A stretch of 64,000 bases of DNA from Bacteroidales bacterium (GCA_028282785.1 JANQHE010000037.1:270856-334855); one strand, 5' to 3'. Positions 46,891 through 56,548 are shown, numbered from the stretch's first letter. The notes: a model not told the origin generated them from the letters alone. Program-made: numbers and translations.

Positions 46891-47490
46891 CTAATGGTTT
46901 AATGCTTTTCGCAAGATAATTTTTATCCATTCAGGTGCTAAGGCAATATCATGGATTAGGTTTTTTTTATCTTCTTTTTTTAAAAGTTTGGTTATCTTGT
47001 TTAATTCGTCTTCTGTTACTTTATCTTTCCCTATTTCTCTTAATGCCTGAATAACTAATGCACTTATTTTCCCTTTTGCTAATAAATTTTTCGGAGTAGT
47101 TTTTTTCAACTTTATGGTTCGGTTTCCTACTTTTATTATTCGAGCAGCACCATCCGTTAAAAACACAAGTTTTAAAGGAACCTGGGTACTTAAACCTAAA
47201 GCATTAAGTGCGAATGTACCTGTTGGAACCATTTTTATTTTATCTCTTTTAGCAATTCCTTTTGCTACTTCTTCGGCTGTTGGCATTACCTCTCCAATAA
47301 ATTCATTTTTTTTAGGACGAACATAAATGCCATGGGCTACCTGTTTTATAATTCCTTTCTCTCTGAGTCTTTGTAAAGCTTTTCGAATAGCAGCCGAAGT
47401 ACCATGTTTTGTAAAGTCCTCTGGAAAAAGTAATACACCATTAGGCTTACTTTTAACTGATTTTTCTATGCTTTCTTCCGTTTTTTGCAT
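46891..47490 (-). CDS. orphan AbiEi-like regulator (DUF6088)
   Basis: The 199-residue protein has an N-terminal winged helix (~25-60, AAIRKALQRLREKGIIKQVA followed by HGIYVRP) and a shortened AbiEi-type domain (~65-195, TGTFALNALGLSTQVPLKLV, then FLTDGAARIIKVGNRTIKLK). It belongs to the same DUF6088 group as the AbiEi gene at 39831 but is 42 residues shorter, and no AbiEii toxin follows. Instead it is followed after 3 bp by the AlbA_2 gene. A perfect 15-bp inverted repeat 13 bp before its start suggests autorepression. The AlbA_2 protein could be its partner, which would be a non-standard pairing. Confidence 0.82.
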   Translation of the reverse strand: MQKTEESIEKSVKSKPNGVLLFPEDFTKHGTSAAIRKALQRLREKGIIKQVAHGIYVRPKKNEFIGEVMPTAEEVAKGIAKRDKIKMVPTGTFALNALGLSTQVPLKLVFLTDGAARIIKVGNRTIKLKKTTPKNLLAKGKISALVIQALREIGKDKVTEDELNKITKLLKKEDKKNLIHDIALAPEWIKIILRKALNH

Positions 47491-47502
47491 TGCTTCATCA
47501 TC

Positions 47503-47541
47503 TTTTTCGTCACAAATTTAGTAAATATTTGTGACGAAAAA
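47503..47541. promoter_or_regulatory. perfect 15-bp inverted-repeat operator of the DUF6088/AlbA_2 pair
   Basis: TTTTTCGTCACAAAT at 47503-47517 pairs exactly with its reverse complement at 47527-47541 across a 9-base spacer. It overlaps a minus-strand TAAATTTG box (47513-47520). It shares the core TGTRACG with the operator at 40586-40621, although the cores point outward here and inward there. Confidence 0.8.
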
Positions 47542-47571
47542 CGACATTATATCATTTTGTTGTGTCTTCAA

Positions 47572-47634
47572 GATTATTCTGACAAAAAGCAGTAATTCAC
47601 AAGCCGGAAAAGCAGTTTGGAGGAGAGATTAGTA
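47572..47634 (+). pseudogene. 21-codon remnant of a primase-helicase gene 3' end
   Basis: Read in one frame this aligns without gaps to the last 21 sense codons of the primase-helicase gene (43591-43653). By hand count 43 of 63 bases agree. Both ends are strong: DYSD at the start, and LEERLV at the end with only synonymous differences in the last three codons (AGA/AGG, TTA/TTG, GTA/GTT). An in-frame TAA at 47593-47595 shows it is not functional. It lies just upstream of, and divergent to, the DUF6088 gene, the same arrangement as the intact pair at 39831-43656. Confidence 0.7.
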
Positions 47635-47693
47635 CAATTAAAAATTAAGCATTTGCATATTTATATCACCAAATTATATTTTGATGTATATTT

Positions 47694-48389
47694 TTACGAA
47701 AGAATGCTTTCTAACTTAAGCTTCCACTTTTCCCAATTGGGCATTTCTTTTGTTTGTAAATCAATAAATTTCTTTGTGTGATTATGATGCACTAAATGAC
47801 ACAATTCATGTAAGATTACATACTCAATACAACCTCTGGGAGCTTTTATCAATTCTGGATTTAGAATGATCTTTCCTTTGGGTGTACAGCTTCCCCATCG
47901 GGTTGGCATGTCTCTTAACATTATCGAACTGGGTTCAACATTGTATTTTTTGAATTGCTTAATTAATGGTTCAGCGTATTCTTTAAACTTCATTCGAGCA
48001 TTGGTTAAATACCAACTATCAACCAGTTTTTTTGTTTTGGTTTTATCTGATGTCTTTACAATTAAGTATGCACCTTTAAGTTTTACTGAATTTTCTTTCC
48101 CATCAATTATGTCTAACCTATATTGTCTACCAAGGTATAAATGGGTTTCTCCACTAACATATTTTTTCTGAAGTGATTTCGGATAATAGGTAAGAAAATG
48201 GCTTTGCTGATTAATAATCCACGGTGCTCTATTAAGAATCTTTTCCTCAATCTTCTCCAAGGGTGTATTATTCGGAGCCTTAATCAGAACCGACAAATCT
48301 GGATTGACTGTGATTCCAAGTGTTTTTCGCTCTGAAAAAGATAACTGGTAATCTATACGCTTCGAGCCAAATTGAACAAATAAACTCAT
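47694..48389 (-). CDS. YgjP/DUF45-type zinc metalloprotease
   Basis: The 231-residue protein has the family's conserved centre: RWGSCTPKGKIILNPELI (164-181), then HELCH (194-198) with a third zinc ligand at His204 (HHNHTKKF). YgjP/M48-related proteins are common companions of HsdR in type I restriction operons; their target is not established. Its start overlaps the HsdR stop codon by one base, so it is the last gene of the nine-gene operon. Confidence 0.88.
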   Translation of the reverse strand: MSLFVQFGSKRIDYQLSFSERKTLGITVNPDLSVLIKAPNNTPLEKIEEKILNRAPWIINQQSHFLTYYPKSLQKKYVSGETHLYLGRQYRLDIIDGKENSVKLKGAYLIVKTSDKTKTKKLVDSWYLTNARMKFKEYAEPLIKQFKKYNVEPSSIMLRDMPTRWGSCTPKGKIILNPELIKAPRGCIEYVILHELCHLVHHNHTKKFIDLQTKEMPNWEKWKLKLESILS

Positions 48390-51300
48390 TATTTATACCT
48401 TAATTTTGCTACCTCTATACATTTTTCTGATAATTTGTCCATTTCGTCAAATGATAACTCAATGTTATATTTATCCCTAACCTCATCAATGAGATAATCA
48501 CCAATATCAATTAATAGCTTACCAGTAATATTCGATTTTAATTGCCAATCTACAACAGGTTTACCATTATCAAGAATAGTCTTTTGGATAATGTCATCCA
48601 TGCTGATAGCAGAATTAACAGAAACAGCATTTAGAATTTCTTTGTCTATAAATTTCTCAGATAAAGTCTCTAAACTCAATCCATAAAAAGCCTGTGCCAC
48701 TTCTCTATTCAATAACTCTTTGGGCATTTCTTTATCGGTATGAGAAAGAACGGCATCCATAATTTCTTGAACTCGTTTCAGATACATTGTTTCTGAAATA
48801 CGGTGTTCTTCATACTCTTTTATGGTTTCTTTCAGCATTTCTGAAAACTTTTTATAGAAGGCAGGGTCTTCTTCCATTTTCTCATTGATATGTTTGGAGG
48901 TTCTGGAGGCTATTTTATCGGCTTTAGCTGCTTCACCAATGGTCTTTTCTACTTCCTCCTGAAATGCCTCCTTATCAAAGATGTTAACCAGTTCAGTTAT
49001 GGGTTTTATCTCATCCGTCTGAACATGGGTGTCTATGAGTTTTTGAATTTGACCTTCATACTGTTTATAGTCGATTTTATCGGAATACCTCTGAACTACA
49101 GAAAATCTCAATTTTAAGAAGAACGCCAAATCTTCTTTATATCGGTCAATTGTTTTCGGGTCTGTTTCATTATGAAACTGAATAGATGATAATGCGAGTT
49201 TTAAAATGCGGGCAAACTTAGCAAGCTTATCATAAAAGATTACCCGAACTGCCTCATCTCTTAATAATTGAGAATATGCTTCTGCATCTCTTTTATTTGG
49301 TATTGTTTTAAAAATATCCCATACCTCTGAATGCTTTTGAGGTAGTTTCTTAATTTCTTCATTTATATTAGTCAATGTACCCTGCAAATCACTTTCCTCA
49401 AAATCTTCTAATGACGAATATAGTTCAAGAGCAGTATCCAACTCACCAAGTACTCCATAGTAATCAATAATGTATCCATATTCTTTGTCCAGACATACAC
49501 GATTTACTCTCGCAATGGCTTGTAATAGTGTATGACCTTTTAAGCTTCTTGTTAAGTATAAAACGATGTTTTTAGGTTCATCAAAGCCCGTTAGCAGCTT
49601 ATCGACAACAATTATTATTTCAGGGCTATCATTATTCTTAAAGCGATTAATAATATTCTTTTCGTATTTCTTTGAGTTTCCATGCTCATCCATCATCTTC
49701 GCCCAAAACTGCTTAACTCTATCGCTTGATTTGCCATAGGCAGAATCTTCACCCTCTCTTACATCCGGGGGAGAAATTAAAACTTCACTTGAAATAATAT
49801 TGATTTCATCTAAGTAATTTTTATAACGGATAGCTGCATCTTTATTCTGGCAAACCAATTGTCCTTTAAACGGAGTTCTGCCTTGCCAATTATCTCTATA
49901 ATGAAGGCTAATATTCCAACAAATTGCATAGATTTTCTGGTCTGCAATATTTAACTGGTCTGCCCTGCTAAATTTCTTTTTAAGGTCTGCTTTTTCATAC
50001 TTAGTTAAAGGCTCGGAAATCATATTGAAAAAAGTATCAATCGGATTTGCATTCACTTTTTGAATAGCATGTCTCCCTTCATATAGCAGAGGAACAACTG
50101 CCTTATCTTTTACCGCTTGGTCTACCGTATAAGCATCTATTATACCACCAAATTTTACTGCTGTGTTCTTTTCCTTTTTCATTAAAGGAGTACCTGTCAT
50201 TGCTATAAAACAGGCATTTGGCAAAGTACGGTGCATTTGAATATTGAAACTACCGTACTGGGTTCGGTGTCCTTCATCTACAAGAACAAATATATCATGT
50301 GATTCCAGGGGCTTTTTAATCTTTTTAACTGCTGCTTCAAACTTGTTTATTACGGTGGTAATAACTGCATCGCTTTTACTTTGAAGCAAGTCTACCAATC
50401 GTTGACCTGTACTTGCATTCTCAACAAATAGCCCACATTTCCTAAATGTTCCTGTTATCTGGTCATCTAAATCCACACGGTCGGTAACCAAAATTATTTT
50501 AGGATTTCGAATTGATTTTTCTAAGGCTATTGCTTCGGCTAACATAACCATTGTAAGAGATTTTCCACTTCCCTGAGTATGCCAGATTACACCACCCTTT
50601 CTTTTGCCACCATCAACAGAAACGATTCTTTGCATAGTCTTTTTAATTGCAAAGTATTGTTGGTATCTGGTGATTTTCTTCTCCCCTTCATCATATAATA
50701 TGAAGTTATGAATCAGGTCTAACAGTCTTTCAGGCTTACAAAGACAACACAAATATTCATCTTGAAGGGTTGGAAGTATATTTTCCTTCTCTAATAAGTC
50801 GAAATGTTGACGTACATATCGAAAACGGTCGCTAAAAAGGTGTTTCTTATCTTCTTCTGATAGGGGAATGTTTCTTAATTTTGAAACATCTGATTTAAAT
50901 GTTTTTTCATCTTCTTTGGATTGAAATTTCTCTATCCAATGACCCCAGAATTTTTCAGGTGTTCCTGTTGTGGCATAAGATGCTTTATCGGTGGAGATGC
51001 TTAATAATAGTTGTGAATAAACGTATAAAGAACGAATTCCATCTTCTTGCTGATTTCGTAAATGTTGTGAGATAGCTTGCAGAATGGGTTCTTTCATATC
51101 GGGTCGTTTACACTCGATAATGCAAACAGGGATACCATTGATAAAAAGTACAATGTCGGGTCTGTAATGCTCTTTGCTTGTACTCCGCATAACACTATAT
51201 TCCTCCGTAACATGGAAAACATTGTTTTGAGGTTTCTTCCAATCAATGTATTGAAGGGTAAAGCTTTTTTTATCACCATCAATGCTTTGTTCAAGAGCTT

Positions 51301-51616
51301 TGCCTAATGTGAGTAGATTGTAAAGAGTTTCACTTGCTGAAATATACCCTTCATTCATGGGTAACTCTTTTAAGGCATTTATACCTACCTCAATATTGGA
51401 ATCGCTAAAAACCGATGTTTTAGAGGAACTAACTTTGATTGAATTAATTTCCTTAAGCTGTTTTCTGAGAATATCTTCCAGAAGAATGTTAGTAGTTTTT
51501 CCATTTCTTTGCTGCAAAGCTTCTTCTGGTGAAATATATTTATATCCAATATTCTGCAAAAATTGGAGTGCAGGTATTTGGCTAATATGGTCTTCTTTGA
51601 ATGATGGTGTATTCAT
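48389..51616 (-). CDS. hsdR: type I restriction endonuclease subunit R
   Basis: The 1075-residue protein has the N-terminal nuclease motif PD...ECK (Asp154, Glu168, Lys170 in RPDIVLFINGIPVCIIECK) and the SF2 translocase motifs: HTQGSGKSL (346-354), TDRVDLDDQITGTF, DEGHRTQYG (451-459), MTGTP and RVNRV. A long helical C-terminus binds the methylase complex. All catalytic residues are in place, so it should cut unmodified DNA. It lies 11 bp after the small membrane protein gene, whereas in most type I systems hsdR is next to hsdS or hsdM. Confidence 0.95.
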   Translation of the reverse strand: MNTPSFKEDHISQIPALQFLQNIGYKYISPEEALQQRNGKTTNILLEDILRKQLKEINSIKVSSSKTSVFSDSNIEVGINALKELPMNEGYISASETLYNLLTLGKALEQSIDGDKKSFTLQYIDWKKPQNNVFHVTEEYSVMRSTSKEHYRPDIVLFINGIPVCIIECKRPDMKEPILQAISQHLRNQQEDGIRSLYVYSQLLLSISTDKASYATTGTPEKFWGHWIEKFQSKEDEKTFKSDVSKLRNIPLSEEDKKHLFSDRFRYVRQHFDLLEKENILPTLQDEYLCCLCKPERLLDLIHNFILYDEGEKKITRYQQYFAIKKTMQRIVSVDGGKRKGGVIWHTQGSGKSLTMVMLAEAIALEKSIRNPKIILVTDRVDLDDQITGTFRKCGLFVENASTGQRLVDLLQSKSDAVITTVINKFEAAVKKIKKPLESHDIFVLVDEGHRTQYGSFNIQMHRTLPNACFIAMTGTPLMKKEKNTAVKFGGIIDAYTVDQAVKDKAVVPLLYEGRHAIQKVNANPIDTFFNMISEPLTKYEKADLKKKFSRADQLNIADQKIYAICWNISLHYRDNWQGRTPFKGQLVCQNKDAAIRYKNYLDEINIISSEVLISPPDVREGEDSAYGKSSDRVKQFWAKMMDEHGNSKKYEKNIINRFKNNDSPEIIIVVDKLLTGFDEPKNIVLYLTRSLKGHTLLQAIARVNRVCLDKEYGYIIDYYGVLGELDTALELYSSLEDFEESDLQGTLTNINEEIKKLPQKHSEVWDIFKTIPNKRDAEAYSQLLRDEAVRVIFYDKLAKFARILKLALSSIQFHNETDPKTIDRYKEDLAFFLKLRFSVVQRYSDKIDYKQYEGQIQKLIDTHVQTDEIKPITELVNIFDKEAFQEEVEKTIGEAAKADKIASRTSKHINEKMEEDPAFYKKFSEMLKETIKEYEEHRISETMYLKRVQEIMDAVLSHTDKEMPKELLNREVAQAFYGLSLETLSEKFIDKEILNAVSVNSAISMDDIIQKTILDNGKPVVDWQLKSNITGKLLIDIGDYLIDEVRDKYNIELSFDEMDKLSEKCIEVAKLRYK

Positions 51617-51627
51617 ATATACTATTA

Positions 51628-52164
51628 TTAAGACTTAATATCATGTTTATTAATTATCGCACTCGGAATTTGCAGGTATTCACTATTTTCTAACTGAAAA
51701 CTAATTTCTTGAAAAAACTTATAACCTTCCTCGGTTATGTATTCAACTGGAATAATGAAAAAATCAGGTGGGGAATTCTTATATACAAAGGATGCTGTGA
51801 AAGTTTGATTTTTACCTGATTGGTTAATTGTAGTTGTTGAGAAACTTGAAAAACCATCAGGAATATTATCAATATTAAAATTTAGAAGTGTTGCTTTTTC
51901 ATTGGAATTGATAAAATCTATTGTAACCCGTTTTGTTTTGGGGTGAATAATTTTTATTTCAATAAGAGGTTTCTTTGTGTTTTGATACCTTTTTTCTGAT
52001 TCATTCTGCATATTTGTTAACTGTTGCGCTATAGTCGACAAAGAAGCTATTTCTGATTCTCTTTTCTTATCTCTTTTTACAAGAATCCAAAAGCTAATGA
52101 TAACACCTGGTACTGCAATTAGAGCAGCTATGGCTTGTATTATATTTGTCCAATTACATTCCAT
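51628..52164 (-). CDS. small membrane-anchored protein in the type I operon
   Basis: The 178-residue protein has one N-terminal membrane segment (~7-29, IIQAIAALIAVPGVIISFWI), a basic stop-transfer patch, then a short coiled coil (~36-62, SEIASLSTIAQQLTNMQNES) and a ~110-residue soluble beta-rich domain that should face the cytoplasm. I recognise no family. It is 12 bp from hsdS and 11 bp from hsdR, so it belongs to the same transcript. Membrane-anchored small proteins in defence operons often act as effectors or anchors, but nothing here proves that. Confidence 0.7.
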   Translation of the reverse strand: MECNWTNIIQAIAALIAVPGVIISFWILVKRDKKRESEIASLSTIAQQLTNMQNESEKRYQNTKKPLIEIKIIHPKTKRVTIDFINSNEKATLLNFNIDNIPDGFSSFSTTTINQSGKNQTFTASFVYKNSPPDFFIIPVEYITEEGYKFFQEISFQLENSEYLQIPSAIINKHDIKS

Positions 52165-52176
52165 GGTTTTAATTTT

Positions 52177-53367
52177 TTAATGTTCAACTATTCTTTTTTT
52201 TCCAGTCAACATCTGCTGCATCAATCCCTTTTTCTGCTCTTTCAGTTTTTCCATCTTTGTTTTTAAAATTTTTATTTCATTATCAGCAGCTTTAAGTAAA
52301 TTGGCAATAGCAGTTTGCTCTTCAAATGATGGAAAGGAAATTTTAACGGTACAAAAATCATTATAGCTAATTTGTTTACCATCACGAATACCAATAACAG
52401 CTATTGCCAGATGTCCTATAAAATCATAGGTTTTAAAATATTGTTTATAGAATTCATCATTTATTTTCTTCTTCGGCTTTAATACAGTATAAGCTGGACT
52501 TACCAAGCCTCTATAATAAGAATACTCCAAGCCACCCTGAAAAGAACGTAGACTAATAACAAAATCTCCTTTTTCAACCAACTTAAATGAAGCAGTATCC
52601 CCAGAAGGCATTGTTACTCTTCCTTCAAGCTTATTTCTGGGTATCATACCTCTGTCCTGTGTCGCTGATAAAAGCTCTTCATTCGAATTCCCTTTAACTG
52701 AAATGTTTTGAAATATTTCACCTGCTCCTAATTTATTCCACTCCCCATTAAATCCTTTCAATCTTTTTTTGCCTGATAATAAAACCTGCATGAGCCATTT
52801 TTTGCGGAGTTCTTTTTGGGTTATGAGTTTTTGTGTGGTTTCAATGGCAATATCCCAAGAGCTTAGGACTGCTGCTATTCGTTTTTGTTCGAAAAGGGGA
52901 GGTATTGCACAAGGAATTTTACCTAATGAATCTTTTGTTAATTTATATCTACCAGCACCTTGACGAGTTAAATATTTTGTCAATGGTCTATGATTAAAGT
53001 AATAATAAAACCATTCCGTTAAGTTATCAAGTCCTTTTATAACATGTGCATGATTATTAACGTTAAATTTCCCCTCTATCAGCAAGGTCATAGGTAATTC
53101 TTTCCATTTTAAGAAATGGTCTCCATCTTCACCAATTAAAGCATATTTACCTTCTATTCTATATTCATTTATATAATCTTGCACTTTGGTTGGACCATAA
53201 TATGGATAGTCACCCTTCATTTTGTTCCTATTCTCTTGACTAATAGGATACCTTAAATTATTGCAAATCTGAAATGCTTCTGAAACAGTTTTCTCATTCC
53301 AATCATTTGGAATCCACCCAACCTTAGTTTTCTTATATCCTTCTCTATTTTTATTTATTGTATACAT
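52177..53367 (-). CDS. hsdS: type I restriction-modification specificity subunit S
   Basis: From the ATG at 53367 the protein is 396 residues, with two target-recognition domains, each followed by a conserved helix: IPPLFEQKRIAAVLSSWDIA after the first and FPSFEEQTAIANLLKAAD after the second, and long spacer helices. An ATG at 53439 would overlap the Argonaute gene by 68 bp. I prefer 53367, which leaves 4 bp. It defines the two halves of the DNA target. A second, half-length S protein is encoded at the start of the operon, so two specificities may exist. Confidence 0.93.
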   Translation of the reverse strand: MYTINKNREGYKKTKVGWIPNDWNEKTVSEAFQICNNLRYPISQENRNKMKGDYPYYGPTKVQDYINEYRIEGKYALIGEDGDHFLKWKELPMTLLIEGKFNVNNHAHVIKGLDNLTEWFYYYFNHRPLTKYLTRQGAGRYKLTKDSLGKIPCAIPPLFEQKRIAAVLSSWDIAIETTQKLITQKELRKKWLMQVLLSGKKRLKGFNGEWNKLGAGEIFQNISVKGNSNEELLSATQDRGMIPRNKLEGRVTMPSGDTASFKLVEKGDFVISLRSFQGGLEYSYYRGLVSPAYTVLKPKKKINDEFYKQYFKTYDFIGHLAIAVIGIRDGKQISYNDFCTVKISFPSFEEQTAIANLLKAADNEIKILKTKMEKLKEQKKGLMQQMLTGKKRIVEH

Positions 53368-53371
53368 AGTC

Positions 53372-56300
53372 TTAAATAAATAATCTGTAATCGTATGTCT
53401 TCCCTTCAAACCTTGAAAGTAACTTTCCAATTTTAGCAATTTCGTTTGATGAGTTTATAGTTGCAGGTAATTTTGTGTACAAATCAAATGAATTCCAATT
53501 CATTTTTGTTAATCCCAAAATTTCAGAGGCAATCATATCAATATTAGATTCTCCATAATGCTTATGTATTTTCAAAGGAGCTGGAATACTTCTGCCTCCT
53601 TGAAAATAAGTTCTTCTTTCTTTTACAGAGGGAACGATACCATGAGTCCATAATAAAGCTGCCGTTTTATTTGTGATAATGCATGTTCCTCTTGAGATTG
53701 GGAATTTGTTGATTTGTAGATTTCCTAGATATACATTTGTATTTATAAATCGGGCATCTGATTCATAATTGATTTCAATTAAATCTATCTTACTAATTCC
53801 CGCCATCTTTAGACTTTCAGTAATTCCTTTTATTTCATCGAGTTTAAATGATGTACGTTTATGAATTACAACTCTTTGTGGCAACCTATCTAAAGATTCG
53901 TAAAATAACTCACGAATAGAAACCCCGAATTGAAAGGCATCTTCATAAGACAGATAAGGATTTGATTGTTTATCAATAGTGAATTTATTAACCTTAGATA
54001 GTTTATATTTTAATCCTTGACCATTTGAATTATAAATGTGACTACAACCAATAACTATTTCTGGATTACCTTCTTTGTATTTTAGACTATAACCAATACC
54101 TGCATAAGCAGTATGTTTTTCTGTATTATTTAAAACCCAAGGTGTTCTCAATGACTTCACATAAAAAGACAAAGACAACCACCAATTTATTTGGTTTTTT
54201 AAATTATCAGATAATGTTTCTTCTCTTATTAATTGTGTTGATATACCCTTTGATGCTGCAAAAGCTTTTATGTAATCATGCAAATCGAAAATTTCCCCAT
54301 TATCATCATAGGCTTCATAAGCCTGCCACTCATTAGGTATAAATATTACAATTACAGTATGTCCCACCTGATTTGCTATCTGGTCTATTTTTGAAGTAAC
54401 TAACCTTGCTATTTTCTGGGCAATTTGCTTTATGTCCCCTTCGGAATGGTTAATTTGAACATCTAACCATTTATCGGAATCATTAGTTAAAGGTATATTT
54501 ATTGGAATATTATAAGCACTTGAAAATCCGGGGTAATCAATTAAGTAATCAATATTTTTTGATGCGTTATGTTTTTGATTTATAGCATTTAGAAAAGTAA
54601 AAAACCGTTCTGAATATTTTGAACCACAGATAACCCCTAAATTTATGGAATCTGAATACACTGAACCATTATAATAAGTATCATAAGGTCGATGATTTAT
54701 CAAAGCCCTCATAGGGTGAAAATCTTTGGAAGGATTGTTGGTGTTTTTATTTGTAAATACCAACTGTGGTTCCATCAATTGAATACCCTTGTACTGGGTC
54801 TGTTTTTTGTTATACTTTTTTGGGTGATATGCCTTGAAATTTGGGTCGGCAACGCGTATTTCAGCAAAGGATGTTTGATTGGCAATTGTAAAATCAAAAC
54901 CTGTTCCTGAATTAAAAGGATATTCAAAGTTTAATTTCTTCCCTTCAAATAATAATTTCCTCCAATTCTCTAATAGTTCGTCATACTCTTTGTTATGAAG
55001 GTTTTCTAATTTATCCTTAGAAATGGATTGCTTTATTTCTTTTGATATTTCACTTTCAGAGATTAAGTGAATGGTTGGTTTGAAACTTAGATTAGCAAAT
55101 TTGCTGTTTCTATCGAAAAATAATGAAAGTATTATTGCTTTATGGATATATAAAGTTATCCTATTTATAACTGTTTTATCATTGGTTTTATTTAACCATA
55201 ATTTGTCTTTGCAATTAGTATCAATTATTTCTTTTTTGGCAAATGTTTTAACAATTGCTTGCAACATTAAAGACCGAAATGAAGTAACATTTTCAATATC
55301 ATATATACTTATCGGAACTCTTTGAATATCCCCGGATAATTTAGCTTTAAACAAATTGTTGATTTCTGATAATGTTCCTAATGCGAAAACTTTGTTTTTA
55401 AAAGGGATAGCGCAAGTATTTTTGTCTTTTGTAATTTCCTTTATCGTTTTCCATACAGAATTATCTTCAAAATCATATTCAAATTGAAATAATTCTTTCG
55501 GAAAGACAATTGGGTGAAGGTTGCTTTTTAAATATTTACCTGTATTGAAATTATTAATATTAAAATAAGTGATTTTTTCTTCTTCAGAAACCGTATTTGC
55601 TAACATTTCTTTAATCTCACTATACACCTTAATGTTATCACTAAAACAGGTTTCAGAGAGATGCATCATTGTTTTATCAAAGCCATCAGTAGGAATATAA
55701 AATGCCTCTCGACCATTTTTCCTTATGTTAGTTAATAATGAGGTCACTTTGGTATTAACATCGTGTCCAATCCCACACCAATACAACCTGCCAGCTCCCT
55801 TTACCGAAAAAGCCTTCTCTATTGCCTGCATTAAAGAATTATCTCTTCCACTATAACCTATTACAATTAAATTTTTATCAGTATGGTATTTTTGAAGTGT
55901 GTCAATAAAAACTTCATTTTGATTATCCAGTTCTTTCTCTGTGTTTTTTAAAGAGGAATATTTATAGTCTCCATGTAAAGCCACCGAAAGAACCTCATTT
56001 TTACTTTGGTTTCGAAAAATATGGTCTGCATTATCTAAGGTTATTACAATGGGAGTTACGTTAGCTTTGTGAGCAGCTCTTTCAAATAGACCATCAAAAT
56101 TGGTAGTCCAAACTGCTTTTATAAAATCATATTTTGCAAATAGAGCTAATAATTTATAACCAACATAGGGCTCTTTTCCTTCAACTAAACTCTGAAAATA
56201 CTTTCTTCGATCATCTTCAATAGGGAATACCTTTTCTGAGTAAAATGAGTATTCTTCATCCGAATTTAATTCAGGGTAGTTGCTTTGATTATCAATCCAA

Positions 56301-56548
56301 GATTGAATACTTTCTTTAACAGAATCGGTTTTAATATTTTTATAATATTCTGATGAATTCGGATTTTGGGTAAGGTAAATAGATTGTTTCCAATCCCAAA
56401 TACAAGCTGACGCTGTTTGCACTCCTGAAGAAAAAGATGCACCAGCACCTAATAAAAAAGAATGGGGCACATCCATATTTTGCTTTATTGACCTAAGAAA
56501 CGCGTCATAATCAAGTGCAATATTCTTTAATGTTAATTCTAATGTCAT
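53372..56548 (-). CDS. single-chain SIR2-APAZ-prokaryotic Argonaute
   Basis: The 1058-residue protein starts with a SIR2 domain (~25-310) that keeps the NAD site: LLGAGASFSSG (32-42), TTNFDGLFERA (148-158), ALHGD (190-194, catalytic His192) and IGYSGRD (230-236). Next is an APAZ-like region (~335-620, SNLHPIVFPKELF). The C-terminal MID-PIWI part (~720-1058) includes IVIFIPNEW, LHDYIKAFAASKGISTQLI, WWLSLSFYVK and TKMNWNSFDLYTKLPA. The first PIWI aspartate is replaced (AGIGYS, Gly819), and no Asp follows VIHK (894-897), so slicing should be lost. Short Argonautes of this kind (SPARSA) use guide-directed recognition to trigger NAD depletion. Single-chain forms exist, but two separate genes are usual. 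The gene overlaps the GIY-YIG gene by 4 bp and precedes hsdS by 4 bp. Confidence 0.9.
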   Translation of the reverse strand: MTLELTLKNIALDYDAFLRSIKQNMDVPHSFLLGAGASFSSGVQTASACIWDWKQSIYLTQNPNSSEYYKNIKTDSVKESIQSWIDNQSNYPELNSDEEYSFYSEKVFPIEDDRRKYFQSLVEGKEPYVGYKLLALFAKYDFIKAVWTTNFDGLFERAAHKANVTPIVITLDNADHIFRNQSKNEVLSVALHGDYKYSSLKNTEKELDNQNEVFIDTLQKYHTDKNLIVIGYSGRDNSLMQAIEKAFSVKGAGRLYWCGIGHDVNTKVTSLLTNIRKNGREAFYIPTDGFDKTMMHLSETCFSDNIKVYSEIKEMLANTVSEEEKITYFNINNFNTGKYLKSNLHPIVFPKELFQFEYDFEDNSVWKTIKEITKDKNTCAIPFKNKVFALGTLSEINNLFKAKLSGDIQRVPISIYDIENVTSFRSLMLQAIVKTFAKKEIIDTNCKDKLWLNKTNDKTVINRITLYIHKAIILSLFFDRNSKFANLSFKPTIHLISESEISKEIKQSISKDKLENLHNKEYDELLENWRKLLFEGKKLNFEYPFNSGTGFDFTIANQTSFAEIRVADPNFKAYHPKKYNKKQTQYKGIQLMEPQLVFTNKNTNNPSKDFHPMRALINHRPYDTYYNGSVYSDSINLGVICGSKYSERFFTFLNAINQKHNASKNIDYLIDYPGFSSAYNIPINIPLTNDSDKWLDVQINHSEGDIKQIAQKIARLVTSKIDQIANQVGHTVIVIFIPNEWQAYEAYDDNGEIFDLHDYIKAFAASKGISTQLIREETLSDNLKNQINWWLSLSFYVKSLRTPWVLNNTEKHTAYAGIGYSLKYKEGNPEIVIGCSHIYNSNGQGLKYKLSKVNKFTIDKQSNPYLSYEDAFQFGVSIRELFYESLDRLPQRVVIHKRTSFKLDEIKGITESLKMAGISKIDLIEINYESDARFINTNVYLGNLQINKFPISRGTCIITNKTAALLWTHGIVPSVKERRTYFQGGRSIPAPLKIHKHYGESNIDMIASEILGLTKMNWNSFDLYTKLPATINSSNEIAKIGKLLSRFEGKTYDYRLFI

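Noticed and set aside
53368-53439. Longer HsdS start overlapping the Argonaute gene
   Set aside because: The added 24 residues are not HsdS-like, and the ATG at 53367 gives a 4-bp gap as elsewhere in the operon.
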